Below are positions 55,323-64,000 of a stretch of DNA of 64,000 nucleotides, one piece after another. Numbering within the stretch: position 1 is the first letter of the stretch; each line of letters begins with the position of its first letter. This DNA comes from Acidicapsa dinghuensis. Lineage in GTDB: Bacteria; Acidobacteriota; Terriglobia; Terriglobales; Acidobacteriaceae. The notes beneath the pieces were generated by a model, which was not told the origin of the DNA, did no database searches, and saw only the letters and a list, made by a program, of their open reading frames with translations. The DNA is taken from NCBI RefSeq assembly GCF_025685685.1, contig NZ_JAGSYH010000001.1, positions 744,001-808,000 on the forward strand, read 5' to 3'. The position numbers and the translations under genes were made by a program.

Positions 55323-57050
55323 TTAAATCTTCTTCGAACCTCTGCGTGCCGCAGTGCTCAAAGTTGCTGAACTCATCTCGCTGGCCGAAAGAGCGGAACA
55401 GTTAGCCAACGTCACCGGGGCCGCAGATGAGAACGTGCTAAGCGGCAAGAAACAAGGCTGGCCTGCGCCAGGCATTCGGCTGATCAGATTGGTATTGGAT
55501 GTACTTCCATCTTGCGTCGTGGACCGCGCATCGATCGCATTTCCTTGCACCAACACGGTTGTACTGACAATGTCCTGATCGGTACGAATCACCGTAATGT
55601 ACGGGCTGTTGGGAGAAACGACATAGACCTTGCCGTAAAGTGAGTTCTGGGTGGAAACAACAGTACGCGGATTTCCCGTCACTGCCAGAGTTGTCTCAAT
55701 CGTGTGGCTTGAGAGGTTAATGATCGAAACCGTGCCGTCTGTCTGGTTCGCAGTATAGGCGCGAGAGCCGTCGTTCAGTACAGTAACCGAAGCGGGATTC
55801 TTACCCACATTCACGGTGTAAGTCGTACCAAAGGTTTGGCTATCGTTGCCATACTCATCAAGACTGACATCGATGATGTTTACCGTGCTGCCATCGAAGT
55901 TAGACACTACCAATTGCTGTGTAGCAGCGTTGTATTCGGCGTACACAGGCCCCGCAATCTGCGGCAATCCGGTTGTACCGTTCGGCGGCGCAATGCCGGT
56001 GTTCGACACAGCCGTAAGAGAGAGCGGCAGCGTCGGATGGCATGTGTAGGTTTGTCCGTTCTGGTTTACGCAGCCGGCCGGCGGACATACACAGCTATCC
56101 AGCGCATCATTCTGGCTATTGATGACCGAAATCGTGTCGCTCCCGCGATTCAGTACATAAATCCGCCGCGTGTCTGGAGTTCCCACCGCGTAATCCGGGC
56201 AGACACCAAGCGGGATATGCGAGGTAACCGTGTACAACGAAGTGTTGACTCCGTCCGCCACGCCAGTGAAACCTGCCAGATCGGCGGAATGTGGATCGAT
56301 CGAGCAAGCGACGCCCCCGTCAACCTGCGCCCCATCAAGTGTAATCGGCGTCAGATAAGGTACCGTCTGGCTAATCGAGTAAATCCGTGTTGCCCCGGCC
56401 ACGCCAACCGCAGTCACAGGTGTTGGATCTACCGGTACATCCAGCTTGAACGCATCTGGAGAGCCAGTAAGCACGTCCAGTTCATTCAGGTTTACATCCA
56501 ATGCAAAAAGCCCTGTTGAAGCACCAAAAAGCGCTACCACTGGATCCAGACCTGCAGGATCTGTTGACGTCGTACCCGCAGCCGGAATCGGATTGAGGGT
56601 GCTGTAGGTTATGTTCTTCTCTTGCAGCTGCGTTGATATCGGAACATTGGAAACAGTTCCGTCCTCATTCAATGTCCAGCCGACTGTACCTGTATTGATC
56701 GCGAAAGTCTTAGGGCTTGGTCCGGTAGCCGCTGTGGCCATAATCGTGTCACCTGAATAATCGATGACCGTTGCATAGCCTGCAGCAGTTGAAGAATTCG
56801 TAGGAGCCGAAACCACAAATGCATAGGAAAGCGGCTGGGCTGCAGGACCGGTTCCAGTAATTGGGGTTACTGTTGGTCGCAGATTGTCTCCACAGCCAGA
56901 AAGCCCTGCAATCAAAGCTGCAGCGGCACAGAACGCAACCGTATGCGGTACCTGAAACTTGCTGTAAAGCTTTGAAAAACGATCGGAAGATTCTGCCGGA
57001 CGCACGTCACCGGGACCGGCTCCGAAGTACTGCTGGAAAAATTTGCTCAT
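55323..57050 (-). CDS. YVTN-type beta-propeller lipoprotein
   Basis: A 575-residue protein with a lipoprotein signal placed unusually far in (VAFCAAAALIAGLSGCGDN at about 40-55), after a hydrophilic leader that may mean the true start is later. The body holds propeller repeats of the YVTN/YncE type: RRIYVLNRGSDTISVINSQN, QQLVVSNFDGSTVNIIDVSL, SRAYTANQTDGTVSIINLSS. There is also a Cys-rich insert (SCVCPPAGCVNQNGQTYTC). Such propellers bind ligands or partners in the envelope; no enzyme residues are evident. It converges on the anti-sigma gene across a two-way terminator. Confidence 0.78.
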   Translation of the reverse strand: MSKFFQQYFGAGPGDVRPAESSDRFSKLYSKFQVPHTVAFCAAAALIAGLSGCGDNLRPTVTPITGTGPAAQPLSYAFVVSAPTNSSTAAGYATVIDYSGDTIMATAATGPSPKTFAINTGTVGWTLNEDGTVSNVPISTQLQEKNITYSTLNPIPAAGTTSTDPAGLDPVVALFGASTGLFALDVNLNELDVLTGSPDAFKLDVPVDPTPVTAVGVAGATRIYSISQTVPYLTPITLDGAQVDGGVACSIDPHSADLAGFTGVADGVNTSLYTVTSHIPLGVCPDYAVGTPDTRRIYVLNRGSDTISVINSQNDALDSCVCPPAGCVNQNGQTYTCHPTLPLSLTAVSNTGIAPPNGTTGLPQIAGPVYAEYNAATQQLVVSNFDGSTVNIIDVSLDEYGNDSQTFGTTYTVNVGKNPASVTVLNDGSRAYTANQTDGTVSIINLSSHTIETTLAVTGNPRTVVSTQNSLYGKVYVVSPNSPYITVIRTDQDIVSTTVLVQGNAIDARSTTQDGSTSNTNLISRMPGAGQPCFLPLSTFSSAAPVTLANCSALSASEMSSATLSTAARRGSKKI

Positions 57051-57183
57051 TCAGTAGTTGTCCCTGCTTACTGGTCGATTGTAAATCACGGCCTTGGCTG
57101 AAACCGGTATCCTCAATTGGACGTGCAAGCTCCCCGTTCGTTGGCTTCGCACCGGGTCGCAGGGCAGGTTCCCAGGAGCAAAA

Positions 57184-58095
57184 ATGGTAAATCCGCAGGA
57201 GCAAAGGTCTTTGGCCTGGCAGTCAAAAGCGATCCTGCTCCTGGTTCTTCCATGGACCTCCCTCAATGTCCTGTTTGCAGCTTATTGGTGGGCTCCCAGG
57301 CAGCCAGTTGTTTTGTGGACCACCCTCGGCATCAGCGGCTCTTTTGGCTTGCTGGTCTGGCTTCTTCGCGCCGGCACTGCCGGTGCCTCGGCTACGGGCG
57401 CCATCATAACGACAAGTCTTATGTTCAGCACCGCGCGCTTCCCCTATGCCTGGAGTTGGCTGCATGGCGCTCTTCTCCCCGTACTGGCCGTCTTTCTCCT
57501 GGCCTTCACCGCCACCAAGATCGGCAAATCACAAAAGGAACGTCTCGGCACGGCCGAAAATAAACGCGGACGAAATGCCGCTCAGGTTGCCGCCAATCTG
57601 GGAATTGCGGCTCTCGCCGCGACTGCGTCCTTATCTTTCAATCGCTTCGCGGAAAACGCTGCTTACCTGAATCTGGTCCTCGCAATAGCCGCGCTGGCAG
57701 AGGCGACAGCTGACACCGTCTCCTCCGAAATCGGCCAGGTTTTCGGCGGCCAGCCGCGCTCAATCACAACGTTCCGCCTTGTGCCGCCAGGCACGGATGG
57801 CGGAATCACACTGGTCGGTACGTTCTCCGGCATCATCGCAGCAGCAATCGTTGCGGCTGTCGCAGTGTGGGGAACGGGAACCTGGTCCTTTCATTCACAA
57901 GATGCGTGGCTCGTATTCGGAATGAGTTCGTCAGGCGGAATCGGCGGACTACTTTTTGACAGCGTCCTCGGTGATTTGATCGAGCGCCGTGGCTGGCTCA
58001 ACAATGACGCCGTCAACTTCTCTTCAACCCTCGCTGCCGTCGGCTTTTCCCTGCTCTTCTGGCTGCTCTGGATGCTGGCCCATCCAATGGACTGA
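57184..58095 (+). CDS. DUF92 family membrane protein
   Basis: A 303-residue inner-membrane protein with six or seven helices. Family marks: GASATGAIITTSLMFSTARF, the NLVLAIAALAEATADTVSSE block with its conserved Asp-Thr-Ser-Ser-Glu, GQVFGGQPRSITTFRLVPPG and DGGITLVGTFSGIIAA. DUF92 proteins in plants and cyanobacteria are linked to phytyl-phosphate kinase-like roles (VTE6), so a lipid or prenyl phosphate kinase is a possible function. The ATG at 57184 has AGGAG at good spacing. It ends five bases from the convergent kinase gene. Confidence 0.88.
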   Translation: MVNPQEQRSLAWQSKAILLLVLPWTSLNVLFAAYWWAPRQPVVLWTTLGISGSFGLLVWLLRAGTAGASATGAIITTSLMFSTARFPYAWSWLHGALLPVLAVFLLAFTATKIGKSQKERLGTAENKRGRNAAQVAANLGIAALAATASLSFNRFAENAAYLNLVLAIAALAEATADTVSSEIGQVFGGQPRSITTFRLVPPGTDGGITLVGTFSGIIAAAIVAAVAVWGTGTWSFHSQDAWLVFGMSSSGGIGGLLFDSVLGDLIERRGWLNNDAVNFSSTLAAVGFSLLFWLLWMLAHPMD

Positions 58096-58100
58096 AGACG

Positions 58101-60584
58101 TCAGTTCCCCGTTTCCACCTGCTCCAGCAACCTCTTCCATATCTTCTGATTCTTGCGGTATGCCTTCTTCAGATCTTCCAGAATCCGGTCAAAATCCGCA
58201 TTAGTTTTCAGATTTGTCCAGGCGGGGTTCTTTGAAAACCACGGATAGTTTTCATTTCCCAGATAAATCGCGCGCCGCAGCCAGTGAAGCGCTTCGCTTG
58301 CATCGCCTTCGACGGCAAAATACGAGGCAAGCCGGTAAGCCATCTCTGAATCTGCTTCCGCTGCCGCCAGCGTGTCATCTTTCAGCAACGCAGCAGCCTG
58401 AGTGCGATCGCCCGCCTGTACGTAGCAAAGCGCCAGCGTAGGCACGGCAATGCGCATGGATTCATCATCCCGAATCACGGCCTCAAGCAGCGCAATCGCC
58501 TCGAGCACATTGCCCAAACGCATCTGCTGGTAGCCCGCCGACGTTCTCAACAATGGATGTTTCGGCTCAAGCGCGAGCCCCTTCGCCAGTTCGTCGCCCG
58601 CCACATCCAACTGGTTCCGGTACTGGTAAACACGTGCGCGATGGTTGTACAGCACCGCGGCATTGGCAGGATTGAGCTTGAGCGCCGCACTGAACTGGCT
58701 TAAAGCCTCGTCATACATGCCGTCGATACGCAGCGTAATGCCCGCAACCATGTGTACGTTCCAGTCGTTGGCAGCCGAGATCAGCAGATTTGCGATACCA
58801 TGCCGCGCGGACTCCTTCTCACCACGTGACAGCAGCATGTAAATGCGGTAAAGATTTGCCTCTGTCGATCCTGGATCGAGCTTGTACGCAAGATCAAAAG
58901 CCCGCCGCGCCGTCATCACATGAATCTGTCCCGCATACCCATGACGCACATACTGCAACTCCGCAATGCCCAGCCCCGACCATCCAGCGGCAAACTCGGG
59001 ATCGCTCTTCGTTACCCGTTCAAACAACTCCCGCGCCTTGTCGAGATCCGCTCGCGCACTGGTGCGGGTCATAAACGAGCTCAACAGAGCACGTGCCTGC
59101 AGGTAGTCTTCCGAGACGGTTTCTGGAAGCGAGGCATCTCGCACGTTTGCTCTCAGGCTCTCGGCCTGCGACCCACGCGCTTCTACACCACCCACTCCCT
59201 GCAAAACAGCAAATACCTCGTTGGAAATCTCGTTCTGCACAGCGATCAGATCAAAAGACGCAACACTGATCGTTCCCCCGGAGCGCACACTCTGCGCCTG
59301 CACATCCAGCAGTTGCCAGTTCAGATCAAATCCCTGCTCTGAACGCATAAAATTGCCCGCCAGCACATACGAAACCAGCAATCTTCGCCCTAAATCCAGT
59401 GGATCCAGTTGCACAAGCTGCGATGCCGACAGACTCATCAGGGAACTGGATGGGCGCACCACAATCGACGGAATGCGAGCCAGTCGTGCTGCGATCGCAT
59501 CCGCCAACGCAAAACCATACAAAGGAGCCGCGTCGGTCGTGCCGAGATTGTTGAAAGGCAAAACCACCAGCGAGTTCTGCTGCGGAGCTTCCGACGAAGA
59601 CTCCCGGAACCGCTCAGCCAGCATCGAGAGAAAACTCGTAGTCCGCTTTTCTGCCTCCGGACCGGTCGTTACCAGATTTGCCGCAGCCTCGCCGGGTATG
59701 CTCCCCGTCTCAAACTGCATCGCCTTCATGATCGTCTTGAGCGCTTCTCGAACTTCTGCCGCCGAGGCATACCGCGACGCAGGATTCTTTTCAAGACAAG
59801 CAGAAATCACACTCTTCAACTCAATCGATACATCCGGCACGATCGCATCCATATCCGGCGGATCGGAAAACTGAATCGACCGGATGATCTGAAAATCCTC
59901 GGCCTCCGGCCGCGCAAACGGATGCCGTCCGCTTGCCAATTCGTAAAGCAAAACTCCCAGGGCCCAGATATCGGACTGGACGCTGGATTGCCCCGTCACA
60001 AACTGCTCAGGCGCCATATAGCGGATGGTGCCGCCTCGTGCGGTATAAGTCTCAGCAAGAGACGCCGAACGCGCCATTGCGGGCTTTGCCGGATCGAATC
60101 CAGCTTCTTCCGGATGCAGCCGCCGAGCCAGGCCAAAATCCAGAATCTTCACCAGACCGCCGTCCGTAAGCATCACGTTTTGCGGCTTCAGATCGCGATG
60201 AAAGATGCCCAGCGCATGTGCAGCCTGCAAACCGTCGGCAACCTGAATACCGACAGAAAGCACTAGTTGAGCATTTGCCGGCCCTCGCTCAATAAGCTTG
60301 TCGAGCGACTGACCGGGCACGAACTGCATAACGATGTAAGATTCGTCTCCGGTCTCGCCAACTTCGTAAATAGCGCAGACGTTCGGATGCTCGATCGCCG
60401 ATGCTAACCTAGCCTCACGCAACACCGTGTTGCGCATCTGCTCTTGCGTCAGCAAGCCGCGACGGAGAATCTTCAGCACCACAGGCCGTGTCAGCAGCGT
60501 GTCATTGGCCAGATACACAACCCCGCTGCCTCCTGCGCCGAGACGGCGGTCAATCTCATAGTGCTCGATCATTCTGCGTTTCAT
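58101..60584 (-). CDS. Ser/Thr protein kinase with TPR repeats
   Basis: An 827-residue PknB-like kinase. The kinase domain (about 8-280) shows the glycine loop LGAGGSGVVYLA, the Lys in VVLKIL, HRDLKPQNVML and DFGLA, and an APEQF motif, so it should be active. Next is a TolB/adenylate-cyclase-associated-like domain (SLVVLPFNNLGTTDAAPLYG, about 345-475), then TPR repeats to the end (SQFSAALKLNPANAAVLYNH). No transmembrane helix is apparent, so it is cytoplasmic. Two adjacent ATGs (60584, 60572) are possible starts. The gene is alone on its strand, between a DUF92 gene and the protease-like gene. Confidence 0.93.
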   Translation of the reverse strand: MKRRMIEHYEIDRRLGAGGSGVVYLANDTLLTRPVVLKILRRGLLTQEQMRNTVLREARLASAIEHPNVCAIYEVGETGDESYIVMQFVPGQSLDKLIERGPANAQLVLSVGIQVADGLQAAHALGIFHRDLKPQNVMLTDGGLVKILDFGLARRLHPEEAGFDPAKPAMARSASLAETYTARGGTIRYMAPEQFVTGQSSVQSDIWALGVLLYELASGRHPFARPEAEDFQIIRSIQFSDPPDMDAIVPDVSIELKSVISACLEKNPASRYASAAEVREALKTIMKAMQFETGSIPGEAAANLVTTGPEAEKRTTSFLSMLAERFRESSSEAPQQNSLVVLPFNNLGTTDAAPLYGFALADAIAARLARIPSIVVRPSSSLMSLSASQLVQLDPLDLGRRLLVSYVLAGNFMRSEQGFDLNWQLLDVQAQSVRSGGTISVASFDLIAVQNEISNEVFAVLQGVGGVEARGSQAESLRANVRDASLPETVSEDYLQARALLSSFMTRTSARADLDKARELFERVTKSDPEFAAGWSGLGIAELQYVRHGYAGQIHVMTARRAFDLAYKLDPGSTEANLYRIYMLLSRGEKESARHGIANLLISAANDWNVHMVAGITLRIDGMYDEALSQFSAALKLNPANAAVLYNHRARVYQYRNQLDVAGDELAKGLALEPKHPLLRTSAGYQQMRLGNVLEAIALLEAVIRDDESMRIAVPTLALCYVQAGDRTQAAALLKDDTLAAAEADSEMAYRLASYFAVEGDASEALHWLRRAIYLGNENYPWFSKNPAWTNLKTNADFDRILEDLKKAYRKNQKIWKRLLEQVETGN

Positions 60585-60751
60585 GGCTCGCTTTAGTGTA
60601 GCGGGAAGCGCATAAATGAAGTCTCAACAGATGGCTTGCACGAGTGTCCGTAATCGAACAAAATCTCCGCGTTATACACAGGCGCAGACGCCATTGCTCA
60701 TCCCCGCCATCGCATCTTTCGCCGCCACTCAAATCTGGTACCTTCGTACCT

Positions 60752-62248
60752 ATGGTTGTATGGGATTCCTGGCCTCGCAAATCAGGCCTCGACAAGCCTC
60801 TTTCACATTGGTTTCTCGCGCTCGGATGGGCGCTGTTGCCGCTGATCGCCGTCACCTTCCATGTTCACGCGCAGGAACCCGCCAAACCAGCCCCTGCGCT
60901 TCCGCCCATACAACTCGCACAGCCAGAGGATGCCCCCGCACCGCAGCCATCCCAACAACCAGGGCGCGCCGCCGATGTGCGTACAGGTTCGGAATTCGGC
61001 ACGTTGAGTCTCCTCAATCGTCTGGAGCGATTGTTGGCCGATCACGATTTTCACGAGATGCAGCAAGTGCTGGAGGACTCCGACAGCGACAGCCACTCCA
61101 GCAGCCTTACGCCCGACCAAAAGCAGCTCTTCCGCGGCGTCCTGGCAAACCGCGAAAATAAGCCGGAAGAATCCATCAAACTGCTGCAGCCGCTGCTAGA
61201 CAAGCTGCGGACCAGCCAGCCAACTGAAGAGGAAAAACTCCTCCGCAAATCGCTGGCCGAGGATTATCTGCGTGCAGGCAGATGGGCTGAAGCCAATCAA
61301 GCCTATCTCGAATATGAGTATCGCTTTTCCAAAACGCTCACCAAAGATGAACGGTCGGATATCGAATTACCTATCAAGCTCTTGCCGCTCGTTCGCGAAA
61401 ACCCTCCCATGGCCATCGAAGCTGGCGAACCATTCACCCTCCCGTTTGACCGCGACGGGCTTGGTCTTACCGATGTTCCAGTCTTCGTGGACGGCGAATC
61501 ACACGACTGGATGCTCGATCCAACCTCTCCCTTCAATCTCGTCTGTCTTTCAACTGCAAAGTCCGTCGGGCTAAAACTGTCTGACGCTTCCGCCATCGTC
61601 ACTTCGCTCACTGGACACCCGATCAAAGTCCGCGCAACTGTAATTCCGCGCTTCACCATCGGAACGGTCACCTATCGCAACATGACGGCCTTCGTCTACG
61701 ACGATATCGACTACTACTTCCCTGGTTCGGATTATCGCGTTCGCGGTGTTCTGGGCTATCCGGCCGTATCGGCACTCGGCAGCATCACCATCACTCAAAA
61801 CTCAGACATTCAGGTACAACCCGGCCAAAAAGGAGAACGATTCACCGGAGGCGCACCATTCTATCTGGACGGAGACCGCATTCTGACGGCGCTCGGCAAG
61901 CCCGGCGATGAACGAATGTTTGTAGTCGATGCGGCGGGCCAGCAGACTTATTTAACCTCTCGTTATTACGCCGAGCATGAAAGCTCCTTTGCCGGCCAAA
62001 AAATGCAATTGCTTGCCATGCCGGGCTTCACAAGCGCTCCGCCTGAACCTGCATACGTGGATGAAACCACAACACTGCAGGTAGGCAAAACGCCGCTGAC
62101 GCTGCACTTCGTGCAAGTGCTCACGCAGCCAATGGGAAATGCCGCCATCGATGACACGTATGGCACTCTCGGCATGGACGCCTTGGAAGAATTGAAAAGC
62201 TACACCTTTGACTATCGGACGATGCGCTTCGGCGTAAAGAACGAATAG
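60752..62248 (+). CDS. exported aspartic-protease-like protein with degenerate active site
   Basis: A 498-residue exported protein: signal peptide (SHWFLALGWALLPLIAVTF, cleavage near VHAQE), a Pro/Gln-rich linker, a helical TPR-like part to about 215, then two beta-rich halves like the retropepsin fold: DVPVFVDGESHDWMLDPTSP, and DERMFVVDAAGQQTYLTS. Each lobe should have Asp-Thr/Ser-Gly but here the motifs read DPTS and DAAG, so it is probably not an active protease. A third block GTLGMDALEELKSYTFDY is the usual C-terminal end of such domains. There is no ribosome site before the ATG at 60752, and a small hairpin sits there instead. Confidence 0.7.
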   Translation: MVVWDSWPRKSGLDKPLSHWFLALGWALLPLIAVTFHVHAQEPAKPAPALPPIQLAQPEDAPAPQPSQQPGRAADVRTGSEFGTLSLLNRLERLLADHDFHEMQQVLEDSDSDSHSSSLTPDQKQLFRGVLANRENKPEESIKLLQPLLDKLRTSQPTEEEKLLRKSLAEDYLRAGRWAEANQAYLEYEYRFSKTLTKDERSDIELPIKLLPLVRENPPMAIEAGEPFTLPFDRDGLGLTDVPVFVDGESHDWMLDPTSPFNLVCLSTAKSVGLKLSDASAIVTSLTGHPIKVRATVIPRFTIGTVTYRNMTAFVYDDIDYYFPGSDYRVRGVLGYPAVSALGSITITQNSDIQVQPGQKGERFTGGAPFYLDGDRILTALGKPGDERMFVVDAAGQQTYLTSRYYAEHESSFAGQKMQLLAMPGFTSAPPEPAYVDETTTLQVGKTPLTLHFVQVLTQPMGNAAIDDTYGTLGMDALEELKSYTFDYRTMRFGVKNE

Positions 62249-62283
62249 CTGCTCAAGAGTCGATATTCGTTAATCGAACTTCG

Positions 62284-64000
62284 TTAAACTTCCCTGCGCC
62301 GCCGTTGATGCGTTGAGGAAATGTTCATATCCTCACGATATTTCGCTACCGTGCGGCGAGTCACCTGGATGCCGCGCGCCTGCAGCATGGTCGCCAGTTG
62401 ATCATCCGTGAGCGGCCGCCTTGGATCTTCATCTTCAATAAGCTTGCGTACCATCCGCTTGAGCACGACCAGCGGCGTATCAGCTCCCTCAGGTCCATTC
62501 GCGCCTTCAGAGAAAAAGGCACGCAACTCGATCACACCCTGAGGTGTATGCGCGTATTTGTTGGCGACTGCACGGCTCACCGTGGATGGATGAACTCCAA
62601 TCTCCTCGGCAACTTCCTTAATCATCATCGGCCGCAGAGCCTCGATTCCGTGCTCCAGGAAATCCTGCTGCCTGCGCACGATCACTTCGCATGTTCGCAG
62701 GATCGTGCTCTTCCGTTGAGCGATGTTCCGCATCAACTGCATCGCCGAACGGAAGCGCTCCTTCACATAGTCTTTGACTTCTTTGTCTGTGCCTTCCGAC
62801 GTGAGCATACGCCGGTAGCGCTGGCTCAGCCGGAAGCTTGGCATGTCCTCTTCGTTCATGGCCACGGCCCAAGTATCGCCCCGCTTCACAAAGGCCACAT
62901 CCGGCTCGATCAGCCGTGCTTGTTCCCGGTTGTAGCGAAGTCCGGGCCGGGGATCCAGCGTTCGGATCAACTCAATGGCACTGCTTATCTCTGGAATCGG
63001 AGCCCCAACCGCACGCGAAATCTCGCGCAGGTCGCGCTTCTGAAGCAACGGCAAACAATTCAGCACAATTGCTATCGCTGTTTCAAAACTTTGACGGCGA
63101 TTGCGCAGTACATCTTCCTCCCGCGCGTGGAACCCATCATCCAGACTTGCAGCCACATTCAGCGTGAAATGGCCTTTGGAATGATAATGATGCCCATTCG
63201 CAACATCACCGCTCACGGCATGGCCGTTGGATAGTGGTGCAGCGGATGGATCTACCACGTAAGCGAGCGGGCGCAAATCTTCTTCCAACGCTCCCGCCAC
63301 CGCATCCGTCAAATCTTCGCTGTCATTTTCCGGGTGATCCCACTTCTCAACCTGAGAGATCGTTTGCAAGCTCTCTTTCCCAGGTTTTGCCTGATTCCCC
63401 TGCCTGGCAAATACAAGTTCCAATTCACGCCGCTGCGCTTCCAACTGAATCCTTAGGCAATCCTTCAGATCAAGCGCCCCTATTCCAATAGGATCAAGCC
63501 GCTGAATCACATCGAGAGCTTTCCGCAGAAGATCCATTACAGGCCCGTTTGCGTCTCCCTCCGCATATACCTCGGCGAGATCTTCGAGCGGTGCGGAGAG
63601 ATATCCGTTCTCATCCAGATTGCCGATGAGATATTCGGCAGCATCTCTTATCTGTGGATCGAGCACCATCGAGCCAAGCTGCCACTCCAGGTGATCCGTC
63701 AGTGTTGTCGGCTGAGACAAAAACTGTTCAAAAGAAGGTTTATCCGACTCCTCATATTCCTGCGTGGTTCGGAAACCCGGATCAAGATATTCCTGAAAAT
63801 AGGAGCCAAAATCAATTTCTTCAAACGGATCTTTGACCGTTACGGGAGGCGCCTCCTCAACTCTGTCCCGCATCGCCTCTTTGCCGCCAACCTCATCGAG
63901 AATCGGAACAGACTCATCTATCTCCTCAAGCACCGGATTCTCGATCATCTCCGCATTGATCATCTCCGTCAGCTCAAGCTTGTTCAGCGCAAGCAGACTG
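62284..64000 (-). CDS. rpoN: RNA polymerase sigma-54 factor RpoN, 5' end cut by the window
   Basis: At least 571 residues of sigma-54; the reading frame runs off the right edge, where LLALNKLELTEMINAEMIEN shows the activator-binding region I, so only a few dozen N-terminal codons are missing. Region II is acidic and longer than usual, with a Gly/His insert (around GDVANGHHYHSKGH). The core-binding and DNA-binding parts follow (EEIGVHPSTVSRAVANKYAH), and the RpoN box TRRTVAKYREDM near the end is intact. It recognises -24/-12 promoters and needs activators such as the regulator encoded at 45862-47262. It converges on the protease-like gene. Confidence 0.96.
   Translation of the reverse strand, partial: SLLALNKLELTEMINAEMIENPVLEEIDESVPILDEVGGKEAMRDRVEEAPPVTVKDPFEEIDFGSYFQEYLDPGFRTTQEYEESDKPSFEQFLSQPTTLTDHLEWQLGSMVLDPQIRDAAEYLIGNLDENGYLSAPLEDLAEVYAEGDANGPVMDLLRKALDVIQRLDPIGIGALDLKDCLRIQLEAQRRELELVFARQGNQAKPGKESLQTISQVEKWDHPENDSEDLTDAVAGALEEDLRPLAYVVDPSAAPLSNGHAVSGDVANGHHYHSKGHFTLNVAASLDDGFHAREEDVLRNRRQSFETAIAIVLNCLPLLQKRDLREISRAVGAPIPEISSAIELIRTLDPRPGLRYNREQARLIEPDVAFVKRGDTWAVAMNEEDMPSFRLSQRYRRMLTSEGTDKEVKDYVKERFRSAMQLMRNIAQRKSTILRTCEVIVRRQQDFLEHGIEALRPMMIKEVAEEIGVHPSTVSRAVANKYAHTPQGVIELRAFFSEGANGPEGADTPLVVLKRMVRKLIEDEDPRRPLTDDQLATMLQARGIQVTRRTVAKYREDMNISSTHQRRRREV

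Noticed and set aside
55836..56519. A 227-codon plus-strand frame opposite the propeller lipoprotein
   Set aside because: It is Arg-rich, of low complexity and without initiation signals; the minus-strand lipoprotein explains the region.
57051..57183. Possible small RNA or tRNA-like sequence (CCGTTCGTTGGCTTCGC region) before the DUF92 gene
   Set aside because: No cloverleaf can be folded around it and it overlaps the likely leader of the DUF92 gene.

Overview
The window looks like chromosomal DNA of an Acidobacteriota member, most likely from the Acidobacteriaceae/Terriglobia. This is inferred from family content, not from a search. The pointers are two tandem 'ADOP'-type duplicated permeases, large Oar-like TonB-dependent receptors with an N-terminal carboxypeptidase-regulatory-like domain, Tat-exported FG-GAP/ASPIC-UnbV proteins, secreted TPR proteins and a Ser/Thr kinase fused to TPRs. 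I see no tRNA, rRNA, CRISPR array, prophage or transposase.

Layout. 0-6.1 kb: a DUF1990 protein, a Phd/VapC toxin-antitoxin pair, purQ, a CpsB-like PHP phosphatase, a nested inverted repeat, a lipoprotein and an SDR/secreted-protein pair. 6.1-15.7 kb: two ADOP permeases behind a promoter with a palindromic spacer, an exported SnoaL-like protein, a GH31 glycosidase and a small unknown protein. 15.7-18 kb: groES-groEL behind a CIRCE-like operator. 18-45.4 kb: an accessory envelope region. It holds an Oar-like receptor, a second receptor under a cobalamin riboswitch, two paralogous secreted TPR proteins, two Tat-exported FG-GAP/ASPIC proteins (one fused to a cysteine-less redoxin-like domain and TPRs), a third receptor behind a LacI-type operator, a DUF1501-like Tat protein coupled to a protein of unknown family, CopC-CopD, and a Tat-exported putative TIM-barrel enzyme. 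45.4-64 kb: rhodanese, a sigma-54-type two-component system with a lipoprotein in the same operon, a serine carboxypeptidase, nadK-tlyA, an ECF sigma/anti-sigma pair, a beta-propeller lipoprotein, a DUF92 membrane protein, the Ser/Thr kinase, a degenerate aspartic-protease-like protein and rpoN, which runs off the right edge.

How the genes may work together. Three TonB-dependent receptors imply uptake of scarce substrates. One is clearly tied to B12 by its riboswitch. Another is probably sugar-responsive, given its LacI-type site. Around the divergent promoter at 33.4-33.7 kb the recurring parts (receptor, TPR partner, Tat-exported ASPIC propeller, DUF1501-like protein, unknown protein) look like one undescribed envelope system. 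This is the best candidate for something new here, and its function is not evident from sequence. The enhancer-binding response regulator at 45.9 kb and RpoN at 62.3 kb are likely functional partners, but I found no convincing -24/-12 promoter in the window.
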